Source: an uncultured Chloroflexota bacterium (GTDB lineage Bacteria > Chloroflexota > Chloroflexia > Thermomicrobiales > UBA6265). Taken from it: a stretch of DNA of 64,000 nucleotides. Position numbers and translations under genes: made by a program. Location of the stretch: NCBI GenBank assembly GCA_937901745.1, contig CALGSZ010000156.1:44791-108790 (forward strand), in the 5' to 3' direction. Position 1 is the first letter of the stretch; every line of letters starts with the position of its first letter. Under the pieces are notes generated by a model. It was given only the letters and a program-made list of their open reading frames with translations, made no database searches and was not told where the DNA came from. This document shows positions 9,061-16,818 of this stretch, piece after piece.

Positions 9061-9084
9061 GGGCCGGCGTGGATTAGCCGGCCC
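9061..9084. terminator. Hairpin between the convergent resA and KDPG-aldolase genes
   Basis: Perfect 8-bp stem GGGCCGGC / GCCGGCCC around an 8-base loop. It lies directly after the resA stop and overlaps the stop codon of the converging gene. There is no T tract on either side, so its role as terminator is inferred from position and strength only. Confidence 0.4.
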
Positions 9085-9721
9085 GCTCCGCTCGCACCGA
9101 AGCGATAGCCTCGCTGAGCTTCTTCGCCCGCTCGGTCAAGGTCGCCCAATCGCCGGCCGCGACGGTCGCCGCATCGACGAGATTGCTGCCCAGCGCGACC
9201 GCGACGGCGCCAGCCCGCAGGAAATCAGATGCATTGTCCAGCGAGACGCCGCCCGACGGGATCAGTTTCAGCTGCGGCAGCGGCGCGAGGATGTCCTTGA
9301 AGTAGCGGGGACCGCCAAGGCTTGCCGGATGGACTTTGATGTAGCTCGCGCCCGCCTCCCACGCGGTCAGCATCTCGGTCGCGGTGAACGCGCCGATGAT
9401 CGTTGGCACGCCATAGCGGTTGCAGAGCTCGATGGTCTCTCGCTTGAGCGTCGGCGTCACAATGTACTCAGCGCCCGAGAGAATCGCGATCCGCGCCGTT
9501 TCCGGGTCGAGGACCGTTCCCGCGCCGATGTAGCCACGGTCGCCGACGGCAGCCTTCGCCGCCTCGATCGCCTTCCCCGCCGCCGGGTTGGTGAACGTGA
9601 ACTCGACCGCTATCACGCCCCCGGCTATCAACGCCTCCGCCACATTCACGGCCGCTGAGAGGTCATCCAAACGGACCACCGCCACCGCACCGGCCTGCTC
9701 GATTCGATTCGCATCCCCCAC
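9074..9721 (-). CDS. eda: KDPG/KHG aldolase family protein
   Basis: Class I aldolase of about 215 residues, normally splitting 2-keto-3-deoxy-6-phosphogluconate to pyruvate and glyceraldehyde 3-phosphate. The family fingerprint is present: the catalytic Glu strand VEFTFTNP, IGAGTVLDPE, the Schiff-base Lys in YIKVHPASLGG and the phosphate loop IPSGGVSLDN. The family usually has Phe where this protein has His just before the Pro-Ala of the lysine strand. The start is a GTG at 9721 with AGGGAGGA eight bases upstream. No other Entner-Doudoroff or sugar-acid gene is nearby, so the substrate is uncertain. Confidence 0.85.
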   Translation of the reverse strand: MGDANRIEQAGAVAVVRLDDLSAAVNVAEALIAGGVIAVEFTFTNPAAGKAIEAAKAAVGDRGYIGAGTVLDPETARIAILSGAEYIVTPTLKRETIELCNRYGVPTIIGAFTATEMLTAWEAGASYIKVHPASLGGPRYFKDILAPLPQLKLIPSGGVSLDNASDFLRAGAVAVALGSNLVDAATVAAGDWATLTERAKKLSEAIASVRAERAG

Positions 9722-9847
9722 TGTCTCGTCTTCCTCCCTCGATCGGAGCCGCTTCCTCATACGGACCATCGTACAGCAGTTTTCAGGAGAACGACGAACC
9801 CCGGCAGCCGGCATACCGCGCGATGAACGATGCTCGCGGACTGCAAA

Positions 9848-9877
9848 TTGTCCCCCCTGCGCCGCGTGGCGTACACT
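9848..9877 (+). promoter_or_regulatory. Candidate promoter for the nrtR-like/nadK pair
   Basis: TTGTCC at 9848-9853 and TACACT at 9872-9877 are 18 bases apart. Each matches the consensus at four of six positions. The predicted start falls about 50 bases before the ATG at 9938. No clear operator palindrome was seen around it. Confidence 0.4.
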
Positions 9878-9937
9878 CCGAGAGGATGGCCGCCGCGCAG
9901 AATCTAAGACATCAGAAGGGCGGCGAGCCCGCGGACG

Positions 9938-10693
9938 ATGATGCAGCCAACAAACCCAGGTGATATCGCCACGTTATCTACCGGATCAGCAAACGGCAAA
10001 CCGGCTGTCGATGTGCGCGTGGTCCTCTTCACCATCGCGGCCGGCGAGCTTCTCGTTGCGCTCGAAGAGGCCGCGGCTGGATTCCGGTTGCCGCGCGATT
10101 ACCCGGCGCCCGGTGAGCCGCTAGATGGCGCGGCCCGTCGCATCGTGCAAGAGACCACCGGCCTCACGCCGCATTATCACGAGCAGCTTTACACGCTCAG
10201 CGTCGGGCAGCCGCCAACGTGGAAGGTCGTCGTTAGCTACATCGCGCTTCTCTGCTCGGACGCCCAACCACCCGCGGCCGCTGGCGCGCGGTGGCACCCG
10301 GTTGGCGATTTGCCTAGTCTGAGTGAGACCGACCAGAAGGTGATAGGCTACGCCCTAATTCGGTTACGGGCGAAGATCGGCTACACCAATATCGCGTTCC
10401 ATCTCCTGCCCGAGACCTTTACGCTCACAGAGCTCCAAAGCGCGTACGAGACAATCCTCGGCCGCAGGCTGGACAAGCGAAACTTTCGCCGCCGCGTAAC
10501 CGCCTCGGGCATCTTGGAGCCGACCGACCGCAAGCGGCGCGATGGCTCGCATCGGCCCGCGGCGCTCTACCGGTTCCGGGCGGAGCACGATCCGGCCACC
10601 TATCTCACGCCGCCTTGGGCCGACAATCACGGTGAAAACGCCGCGCAGGTTGCCGCCAGCGACGCTGCCGGCGCGCAGGGAGTAGAACGGTGA
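9938..10693 (+). CDS. NrtR-like Nudix-fold transcriptional regulator
   Basis: Residues about 23-145 form a Nudix fold and about 150-225 a winged helix (LTELQSAYETILGRRLDKRNFRRRVTASG). This is the architecture of NrtR, an ADP-ribose-responsive repressor of NAD synthesis genes. The Nudix box is degenerate: the position of the catalytic REUxEE core reads RIVQET (residues 68-73), losing two metal-binding glutamates, as expected for a sensor rather than a hydrolase. The gene overlaps NAD kinase by four bases, which strongly supports a role in NAD(P) homeostasis. The start could be either of two adjacent ATG codons (9938 or 9941). Ligand and target sites are inferred from the family. Confidence 0.8.
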   Translation: MMQPTNPGDIATLSTGSANGKPAVDVRVVLFTIAAGELLVALEEAAAGFRLPRDYPAPGEPLDGAARRIVQETTGLTPHYHEQLYTLSVGQPPTWKVVVSYIALLCSDAQPPAAAGARWHPVGDLPSLSETDQKVIGYALIRLRAKIGYTNIAFHLLPETFTLTELQSAYETILGRRLDKRNFRRRVTASGILEPTDRKRRDGSHRPAALYRFRAEHDPATYLTPPWADNHGENAAQVAASDAAGAQGVER

Positions 10694-11574
10694 CACGCAC
10701 CATAGGCATCGTAGCGGCGCACAGCAAGCTCGAGGCCGCGGCGCTTGCATCAGAGATTGTCGAGTGGTTGCAAGCTCGCGGCTGCCGTACCGTTGACGAG
10801 CCCACTTTGACGGCGATGGGAGATGAGCGCTCTGGCGTGGACGCGATCGTCGTCCTCGGCGGGGACGGCCTGATGATGCGCGCCGCCAACGCCTTCCCGG
10901 ACGTCCCGCTCCTCGGCATCAACTTCGGCAAGGTCGGATTCCTCGCCATGGTCGAGCGGCGGGACTGGCAGCAGGCGATGGAAGAGCTGCTGCGCGGGGA
11001 GTACGAGATTCAAGAGGGCGCCACCCTCGCCGCCACCATCGAGCGAAACGGACGCTTCATCGATCAGGGTTGGGCCATCAACGACGTCGTCATCCGCAGC
11101 GGCGTCCGGATGATTGAGGTCGAGGTCTATATTGACGGTCGCTATGTCAACACCTATCCCGGGGATGGGATGATCGTCTCGACTCCGCGCGGGAGCACTG
11201 CCTATTGCATGGCGGCTGGCGGCCCTATCTTGACCGCGGGCGTGCACGGATTTGCGATCGTGCCGATCTCGTGTCACTCGCCGATTCGGACGCCTTTCGT
11301 CGTCGCGGAATCGACTCGGATCGAGCTCCTCTTCGCCTCGTCACACCAGGCCAGTCTGATCCTCGACGGCCGGCAATCGGAGTCGCTCCTCCTTGGAGAC
11401 CTCGTCCACGTGACGCGTGGCGAGCACTCGTTCAAGTTGATCTCGCTCCACTCCACCGACTTCTACGAGGCGTTCCGGACGAAGTTCAACTTCCGTATCC
11501 GGCCGGATGCGGTGCCGTCACGCCGCCGGCGCAACGATGGCACGTGGGAGGAAGAGCCGCTCGTCGTCGAGTGA
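10690..11574 (+). CDS. nadK: NAD kinase
   Basis: Phosphorylates NAD to NADP with ATP or polyphosphate. Diagnostic motifs: GGDG at 57-60 (VVLGGDGLMMRAA), LGINFGKVGFLA, the NE/D-type motif AINDVVIRSG, and the nucleotide loop PGDGMIVSTPRGSTAYCMAAGGPI. Length 294 is typical. The GTG start overlaps the stop of the NrtR-like gene (GTGA), so translation is probably coupled. The stop is 44 bases from the converging zinc-ribbon gene, with no obvious terminator between. Confidence 0.95.
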   Translation: MTRTIGIVAAHSKLEAAALASEIVEWLQARGCRTVDEPTLTAMGDERSGVDAIVVLGGDGLMMRAANAFPDVPLLGINFGKVGFLAMVERRDWQQAMEELLRGEYEIQEGATLAATIERNGRFIDQGWAINDVVIRSGVRMIEVEVYIDGRYVNTYPGDGMIVSTPRGSTAYCMAAGGPILTAGVHGFAIVPISCHSPIRTPFVVAESTRIELLFASSHQASLILDGRQSESLLLGDLVHVTRGEHSFKLISLHSTDFYEAFRTKFNFRIRPDAVPSRRRRNDGTWEEEPLVVE

Positions 11575-11618
11575 CCTCCGACGAGACGGAACCACCTTCT
11601 CCCGCCGTTCGCTAGAGA

Positions 11619-12578
11619 TCAGTCCTTCTCGGACAGGAGATGCGCGGGGATACGTTCCTCCGGCGGCCCGGATGCCTGCCGCTCGGCCGCGCGGCGTTCC
11701 GCGAGCAGATCCGCTAGGGTTCGCGGCTGCGGCTCGGGCTTGGCTTCTGGCGCGTGGCCATTTGCCGATTCCGTGGCGTTCTCGTGGTGGTAGGCGCCGT
11801 TCGCGGACGACCCATTTGCCGCGGGTTGCGCCGAGTTCTCCTGGCCCCATTGGCCGCGGGTCTGATCGCCCTCAGTTTCGGCCGCTCGGTGCGCTGCCCG
11901 CGTCTTCCGGCGATCGAAGAGACGCACCGGGGCGCCGTTGGTGCTCACGCGCTGAGTGGCGGCAGCGGCGACCTGGTCCTCCTGGGTGGACTGTGACTCC
12001 AGCGCGGGTGTGGTCTGCGCGGGAGCAGACAGCGCAGGGGTACGAGCCGGTCGCGGGATGACGACAGTCGTCGGCCGGCGACGCGGTCGCGGCAGTGCCG
12101 TCCAACGAGCGGCAGGAGCCGTGACACGAGTGCGCTCGGCAGCCGCCTTCTCACTCTGCTCAGCGCCGCAATACGGGCACAGCGCCCAGCGCAGGTGGAC
12201 GAGGCGTCCACAGGCATAGCAAGGCTCGCGTAGACGGGTTTGGCAGTGCGGGCAAAGGATGAAGTCGTCTTCGACGTAGCGATGGCAGTTGTGGCAGAGC
12301 GGCAGCTCTTCGAGGTCCTGCAGCAGGTATTCCTCTTCGAGCGAGCGCTGGAACGCGACGTCGAGCGTCTCCTTGGGGCGTAGGATGAGGTAGAGCAGCA
12401 CGCCCGGAATGAAGAAGAGCGTGGTTAGCAGTGTCGAGAAGATCTGGGTTACCACGCTCTTGCTACGCGATTCGATGTCCCGGTAGGTCCAGACCACCAG
12501 GACGAACCAGAGCGCGATCAGATACGCCCCCGAAAGAGCGATGAGTACCTGAATCCCGCGCGCGATGATTGCTTCCAT
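11619..12578 (-). CDS. Membrane protein with double zinc ribbon
   Basis: A 319-residue protein of unknown function. Two hydrophobic helices occupy about residues 8-30 and 45-65 (LIALSGAYLIALWFVLVVW; LLTTLFFIPGVLLYLIL). A double zinc ribbon follows at about 93-140, with four CxxC pairs: CHNC, CPHC, CYAC and CPYC. The rest is a long low-complexity Ala/Pro/Gln tail, ending in a short charged helix (TLADLLAERRAAERQ). It lies last in the run Ycf45-like, tmk, darA. Such zinc-ribbon membrane proteins often act as scaffolds or regulators, but nothing here shows a partner. ATG 12578 follows GGGGGAA. Confidence 0.75.
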   Translation of the reverse strand: MEAIIARGIQVLIALSGAYLIALWFVLVVWTYRDIESRSKSVVTQIFSTLLTTLFFIPGVLLYLILRPKETLDVAFQRSLEEEYLLQDLEELPLCHNCHRYVEDDFILCPHCQTRLREPCYACGRLVHLRWALCPYCGAEQSEKAAAERTRVTAPAARWTALPRPRRRPTTVVIPRPARTPALSAPAQTTPALESQSTQEDQVAAAATQRVSTNGAPVRLFDRRKTRAAHRAAETEGDQTRGQWGQENSAQPAANGSSANGAYHHENATESANGHAPEAKPEPQPRTLADLLAERRAAERQASGPPEERIPAHLLSEKD

Positions 12579-12628
12579 CCGTCGGTTTCCCCCGCCGTCA
12601 GCGCGACCCCGGCCGGGCTAGCTCGCCG

Positions 12629-12961
12629 CTAGGCGATCCGCTCGTACCGCTCCACATCGACGACGTAGACAGTCGCGCCGCCGACCTGAACTTCAACGGG
12701 GTCAGAGACGTAATACTCGCCCAGCTCGACACCGGACAAGTGCGGGCTCATATACCTCGTTCGCGTTTGGCAATGCTGTCGCAACACGCGCATCGCCTCC
12801 GCTACCAACGTCTCTTGAACGCCGATCAGGATCGTCACGTTTCCCTGCCGCAATAGCCCGCCGGTCGAATCGATGACGGTTGCGCGAAAGCCGCGGGCGC
12901 TCAACGCGCGGAGGACGGCATCGGCATCGGCGGCATGGATGACCGCGATAATCAGCTTCAT
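12629..12961 (-). CDS. darA: DarA/PstA-type cyclic-di-AMP receptor (DUF970)
   Basis: PII-like trimeric signal protein of 110 residues that binds cyclic di-AMP in the homologues studied in Firmicutes. The opening strand MKLIIAVIHAADADAVLRAL and the loop IDSTGGLLRQGNVTILIGV, with the STGGxLxxGN nucleotide-binding signature, are characteristic. It follows tmk by 31 bases; tmk-darA(yaaQ) adjacency is also found in Bacillus, which supports the call. The output partner is unknown in general and not revealed here. Confidence 0.88.
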   Translation of the reverse strand: MKLIIAVIHAADADAVLRALSARGFRATVIDSTGGLLRQGNVTILIGVQETLVAEAMRVLRQHCQTRTRYMSPHLSGVELGEYYVSDPVEVQVGGATVYVVDVERYERIA

Positions 12962-12992
12962 GCCCCGGTTCGCTGCCGCCTACTCGTCCGAC

Positions 12993-13649
12993 TCATTGCC
13001 GGCGAACGTCCTCAAGGCGAAGCCCGAGACGGTTTTCGACGATGCGGGCAATTCGTTCTGCAACCTCCGCCTTCCCCGCGGTCGCGTCGACGATCTCCCA
13101 TCCTTCCGGGTCCGCCGCCGCCAGCCCCAAATATGCCTGGCGTACCCGCTCGTGAAAGGAGACCTCCGCGCGATCCATCCGGTTGATCTCGGCCGCCGCG
13201 CCGAACCGCCGAGCCAACCCGACCTCGACCGGAAGGTCCAGGAGCAGGCGCAATCGCGGCCAGACCCCACCGGTGGCGAACTGCTGCACCGCTCGCAGCT
13301 GGTCCATTGGCAGTCCCCGCCCCCCTCCTTGATAGGCGAGTGTCGAGTCGGCGTAGCGGTCGGATATCACGATGCGACCGTCAGCCAGAGCGGGGACGAT
13401 GACCTCTCGGACGTGCTGGGCGCGCGCGGCCGAATGCAGCAGCGCCTCCGTCTCGGGCAGCATAGCACAGTCAGCGTCACCCAAGCCCAGCACAATCTCG
13501 CGGATTCGCTCGCCAATCGCGGTTCCGCCAGGCTCGCGTGTAAGGATCACTTCATATCCGCTGGCGATCAGGCGATCGGCCAGGAGCCGCGCCTGCGTGC
13601 TCTTCCCCGATCCCTCGGGGCCCTCGAATGTGAGGAAGACTCCCTCCAC
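12993..13649 (-). CDS. tmk: Thymidylate kinase
   Basis: Phosphorylates dTMP to dTDP for DNA synthesis. P-loop GPEGSGKST lies near the N-terminus, followed by the dTMP-binding TREPGGTAIGERIR and the SDRYADSTLAYQGGGRGL segment with the DR(Y) motif. About 218 residues, normal for the family. The GTG at 13649, right after the stop of the upstream ATPase gene and preceded by GAGGGG, gives the correct N-terminus (VEGVFLTFEGPEG); the longer frame upstream overlaps the neighbour and looks non-native. It is probably co-transcribed with the Ycf45-like gene and darA. Confidence 0.94.
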   Translation of the reverse strand: MEGVFLTFEGPEGSGKSTQARLLADRLIASGYEVILTREPGGTAIGERIREIVLGLGDADCAMLPETEALLHSAARAQHVREVIVPALADGRIVISDRYADSTLAYQGGGRGLPMDQLRAVQQFATGGVWPRLRLLLDLPVEVGLARRFGAAAEINRMDRAEVSFHERVRQAYLGLAAADPEGWEIVDATAGKAEVAERIARIVENRLGLRLEDVRRQ

Positions 13650-13653
13650 CGGC

Positions 13654-15456
13654 CTACTGCAGCCCCTCGCGATAGATCTCAACGCGGCGGAATGGCTCCC
13701 GTCCCCGGCTCCGCGATCCCAGGTTGTACCGGTCCGCCAGCTCATGCTGGAGCCGCCGGATGTACTTGCTCTGCGGCCGCAGCGTAATCGGCGGCGCGCC
13801 CTCCATCACCGCCGAAATCGCCTCTTCCGCCTCATGCAGCGCCTGAACGACTTCGTCGTCACCGCCGACCTTGCCCTCCGGCGCACCGTCCTCTAGCAGG
13901 TCGTCCAGGCTCGGATGCTCCGGCCGCGGGAGCAGCCCGCTCAAGACGTTCTCCATCTGGACGATCGTGTTCGACCGCAGGACATAGACCGGCGTTCCGC
14001 GCGCCTCCGCGTCGCGGATCGGCTGCGGCTTCGTGCGATAGTAGTTCTTCAGCGTCATCACGAGGTCGGCTTCGCGAGGATCACGCACGATGATCGCCGG
14101 CAGCTTCAGCTGGTTGATCGCGGACTCGAGCCGGTTACGGCTGACACCGAACGGGTAAATGCGCAGCGGCTTAGTCTCCGTGCCCCGTCCGCGCGCCGCG
14201 AAAGGGGACGTGGACGCCGGGCGCACTCCCTCGCCCTCCCACGGAGCCTCACCGCCCGAGTGAGACGAATTACCCTCGCTGCCGCGCGAGATCGGCTGCC
14301 GCGTCGTGATATCGACGATCGAGCGGCGATGTGATGAGCGTCGCTCATCAGGCAAGATGCCGGCCCGCGCGGCAAGCGTCGGATCGCGCCGTCTGTCCTC
14401 GGCGTTCGAGATCAGGACTTGGCCGTCGTCGGAGCGCCGCCGGGTCTCGGCTCGGACCGGTGCGCCGCGGAGAATTGCATCAACGGTCGCCGCCACGTCA
14501 CGGTGGACCGTCACCTCGTCGCGGTCAACGATCTCCACCATGATCGTGAAGGTCGGCGGCGCCTTGCGCTCCAGAATCGACTTCTGCGTGCCCCGGCGGC
14601 GAGCCTCCTCGTCGGACAGGGTCACCGACTGGATGCCACCGACGAGATCGGCCAGCGTCGGGTTCATCATCAAATTCTCGAGCGTGTTACCGTGCGCCGT
14701 GCCAATAAGCTGCACGCCACGCTCGGCGATCGTCCGAGCCGCCATCGCCTCCAGCTCGGTGCCAATCTCATCGATGACGATGACCTCCGGCATGTGGTTT
14801 TCCACCGCCTCGATCATCACCGCGTGCTGCGCGGTCGGCGTCGGCACCTGCATGCGGCGGGCGCGGCCAATGGCCGGATGCGGAATGTCGCCGTCGCCGG
14901 CGATCTCGTTGCTGGTGTCGACGACGATTACCCGCTTGCGCAGATCGTCGGCGAGCACTCGCGCCGTCTCGCGCAGCATCGTCGTCTTGCCGACGCCCGG
15001 ACGACCGAGCAGAAGGATGCTCTCGCCGGTCTCGATCAAGTCGCGGATGATCGCGATCGTGCCGTAGACCGCGCGGCCGATACGGCAGGTGAGGCCGACG
15101 ATGTCGCCGGTGCGGTTGCGGATTGCCGAGATGCGGTGCAGCGTCCGCTCGATGCCGGCGCGGTTGTCGTCGCCAAAGCTACCGATCCGCTCGGCAACGT
15201 AGCGAAGATCCTCACGCGTCACGTCGACGTCGGTGAGGTAGATCTCGGCATGCTGGAAGCGTGCCTCGGGCCGGCGTCCAAGATCGAGGACGATCTCGAT
15301 CAACGCGCCGTATTCACCCGTGCGGTTCGCCGCCTCCACCGCCGTCGCGATGTGCGAAGGCAGAACCGCTAGCAGATCCTCCAGGTTGTCCGTGATCTCT
15401 TGCTCGTAGTGCTTGCGATCGATCGTAGTAGGACGAAGATTCGGCATGCTACTCAA
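13654..15456 (-). CDS. Ycf45/SpoIIIAA-like AAA ATPase with R3H domain
   Basis: A 600-residue ATPase. The N-terminal half matches the SpoIIIAA/Ycf45 secretion-type ATPase family: Walker A GRPGVGKTT near 151-159, Walker B VIVIDEIGTELEA, and the conserved QLIGTAHGNTLENL. A variable, Ser/Glu/Arg-rich linker at about 380-440 joins a second conserved block (LRIYPFGVSRNRLE, then AIIVRDPREADLVMTLKNYYR) and a C-terminal R3H-like nucleic-acid-binding segment (YIRRLQHELADRYNL). TTG 15456 has GAGGAG six bases upstream; ATG 15447 is an alternative. No other sporulation gene is present, so a spore role is not implied. The biochemical role of this family is unknown. Confidence 0.82.
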   Translation of the reverse strand: MSSMPNLRPTTIDRKHYEQEITDNLEDLLAVLPSHIATAVEAANRTGEYGALIEIVLDLGRRPEARFQHAEIYLTDVDVTREDLRYVAERIGSFGDDNRAGIERTLHRISAIRNRTGDIVGLTCRIGRAVYGTIAIIRDLIETGESILLLGRPGVGKTTMLRETARVLADDLRKRVIVVDTSNEIAGDGDIPHPAIGRARRMQVPTPTAQHAVMIEAVENHMPEVIVIDEIGTELEAMAARTIAERGVQLIGTAHGNTLENLMMNPTLADLVGGIQSVTLSDEEARRRGTQKSILERKAPPTFTIMVEIVDRDEVTVHRDVAATVDAILRGAPVRAETRRRSDDGQVLISNAEDRRRDPTLAARAGILPDERRSSHRRSIVDITTRQPISRGSEGNSSHSGGEAPWEGEGVRPASTSPFAARGRGTETKPLRIYPFGVSRNRLESAINQLKLPAIIVRDPREADLVMTLKNYYRTKPQPIRDAEARGTPVYVLRSNTIVQMENVLSGLLPRPEHPSLDDLLEDGAPEGKVGGDDEVVQALHEAEEAISAVMEGAPPITLRPQSKYIRRLQHELADRYNLGSRSRGREPFRRVEIYREGLQ

Positions 15457-15552
15457 GAAGGTCTCCTCGAAGGCTACCGGCGCCGCGCGGGTGGGGCACC
15501 GGTCGTACGGGTACGATGCTGAGGCGGTCGGCCTTGATCGCTCTTCTCGCGC

Positions 15553-16731
15553 TCACGAGCTTGCCGTCCCGTCTCCTGGCCGACCGTGCAGGAAGGACGG
15601 TACGCGCTTCGGCAATCGCTCCACGGCTTCGACTTGGAACGACGCCGCTTCTGGCTGCGCCACCCGGGCGGGCACCGTGGTGTACTTCACATAGAGCTCT
15701 TGCTCGAGCACCGGATCGAAGCCCCGCTCGCTGAGGGCTTCCACTGCCTCCTCCTGATAACCGCGCAAGGTGCAATAGATCCTGCTGATGCGCGTCTGAG
15801 CGCGGAGCCGAGCGATCGCCCCGTCCAGGAGATCCGGAACGATCGAGTGGTGGTCCGGCAGGTAGAGCAGCTCTAGGACGTGAGCACCGTCGCGGGACGA
15901 GATCCGAGCATAGGCAATTACCTGATGCCCGTCCTCGACGATCCAGCCCGCGGTCGTAACGCCGAGCTGCCCGCTCGGACGAAGCTCCCACCGGTGGCTC
16001 GTCCACGCCTCGGCGTATTGCACCTGCTTCGGCGCGCACGCGCTGTAGAGCTGGTGTATAGCCCAGGTGTCAGCCGGCTCCTGCGGCCGCATCCGAAGCC
16101 TTGCCGGAACACTGCGCACCTGCTGTGCCAGAAAGACTGTTTCCGACGCGTAGGCGGCGAATCCGAGCCGGCGCAGAGGCTCGGCCGCCGGCGATCCAAC
16201 CGGCACGCGAGCGTAGAGCCGCTTGACTCCGCGCAGTCCCGCCGCAATCGTCGAATGCCGTGCCAGCTCCTCCCAAACCGGCTCGGCGTCATACACCCCA
16301 GTCGCCGATCCTAATGCGATGAGCTGCCACCGGCGATCGGGTAGAACCGGCTGCCAGTGCGCGAAGGCGACGAGGCGATCCCCAGCGCGGGCGACCAGAA
16401 TTCGCGGTCGCGACCGCGTGAATGGCAGCATCCCGCGCAGCGCCTCCCGGGCAGGCCGGTACGGCGAAAGATTGATTTCAGGCTGATTGAGCCGCAGCAC
16501 CACCGGCACGCGCACCAGCCGCGCGAGATCGCGCAGACGTGCTGGACGCACCGTGAGCGACAGTGGACTTAGCGAGGGCTCAACCGGGCCTCCTGGCGCG
16601 CTGGGATGCCATAGGATGGTTCCACGGGGGTTCGGCGCATCGCCTGCGGGCGGCGTTGTGATTCCGTCACGATCTGGCGATCGCGTGATGGGACTCTGCG
16701 TGATGACGCCATCCGATCGTGGTGCGCTCAT
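15553..16731 (-). CDS. Tandem GNAT-like acetyltransferase domain protein, unknown substrate
   Basis: A 392-residue protein with two apparent acetyltransferase-like halves. The first (about 60-205) contains VRPARLRDLARLVRV and ends ARVPVGSPAAEPLRRLGFAAYASETVF. The second (about 215-365) contains MRPQEPADTWAIHQLY and ends IYCTLRGYQEEAVEALSERGFDPVLEQELYVKY. The repeated 'move to the right of a helix, then GF' ending is typical of GNAT folds, but a clear acetyl-CoA loop (Q/RxxGxG/A) is not evident, so activity is uncertain. The first 60 residues are low complexity. The ATG at 16731 is favoured because a strong promoter lies eight bases before it; a GTG at 16551 is possible. Confidence 0.6.
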   Translation of the reverse strand: MSAPRSDGVITQSPITRSPDRDGITTPPAGDAPNPRGTILWHPSAPGGPVEPSLSPLSLTVRPARLRDLARLVRVPVVLRLNQPEINLSPYRPAREALRGMLPFTRSRPRILVARAGDRLVAFAHWQPVLPDRRWQLIALGSATGVYDAEPVWEELARHSTIAAGLRGVKRLYARVPVGSPAAEPLRRLGFAAYASETVFLAQQVRSVPARLRMRPQEPADTWAIHQLYSACAPKQVQYAEAWTSHRWELRPSGQLGVTTAGWIVEDGHQVIAYARISSRDGAHVLELLYLPDHHSIVPDLLDGAIARLRAQTRISRIYCTLRGYQEEAVEALSERGFDPVLEQELYVKYTTVPARVAQPEAASFQVEAVERLPKRVPSFLHGRPGDGTASS

Positions 16732-16739
16732 CTATCCCG

Positions 16740-16768
16740 ATTGTACTCCCGGCCCGGAGCGCTGACAA
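16740..16768 (-). promoter_or_regulatory. Promoter placed for a leaderless transcript of the GNAT-like gene
   Basis: On the minus strand TTGTCA (16768-16763) and TACAAT (16745-16740) are 17 bases apart, both five of six to consensus. Eight bases lie between the -10 box and the ATG at 16731, so the mRNA should start at or within a base or two of the start codon. No good ribosome site is present. Confidence 0.65.
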
Positions 16769-16782
16769 CGGGTCGGAGGTCC

Positions 16783-16813
16783 CAAAATCAGGCGCCAATA
16801 TTTGGCCTGATTG
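16783..16813 (-). terminator. Intrinsic terminator after recR
   Basis: Read on the minus strand, the arms AATCAGGCCAA and TTGGCGCCTGATT pair through most of their length (two-base bulge) and are followed by TTTTG. It begins six bases past the recR stop, between recR and the promoter of the next minus-strand gene. Confidence 0.65.
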
Positions 16814-16818
16814 ACCGT

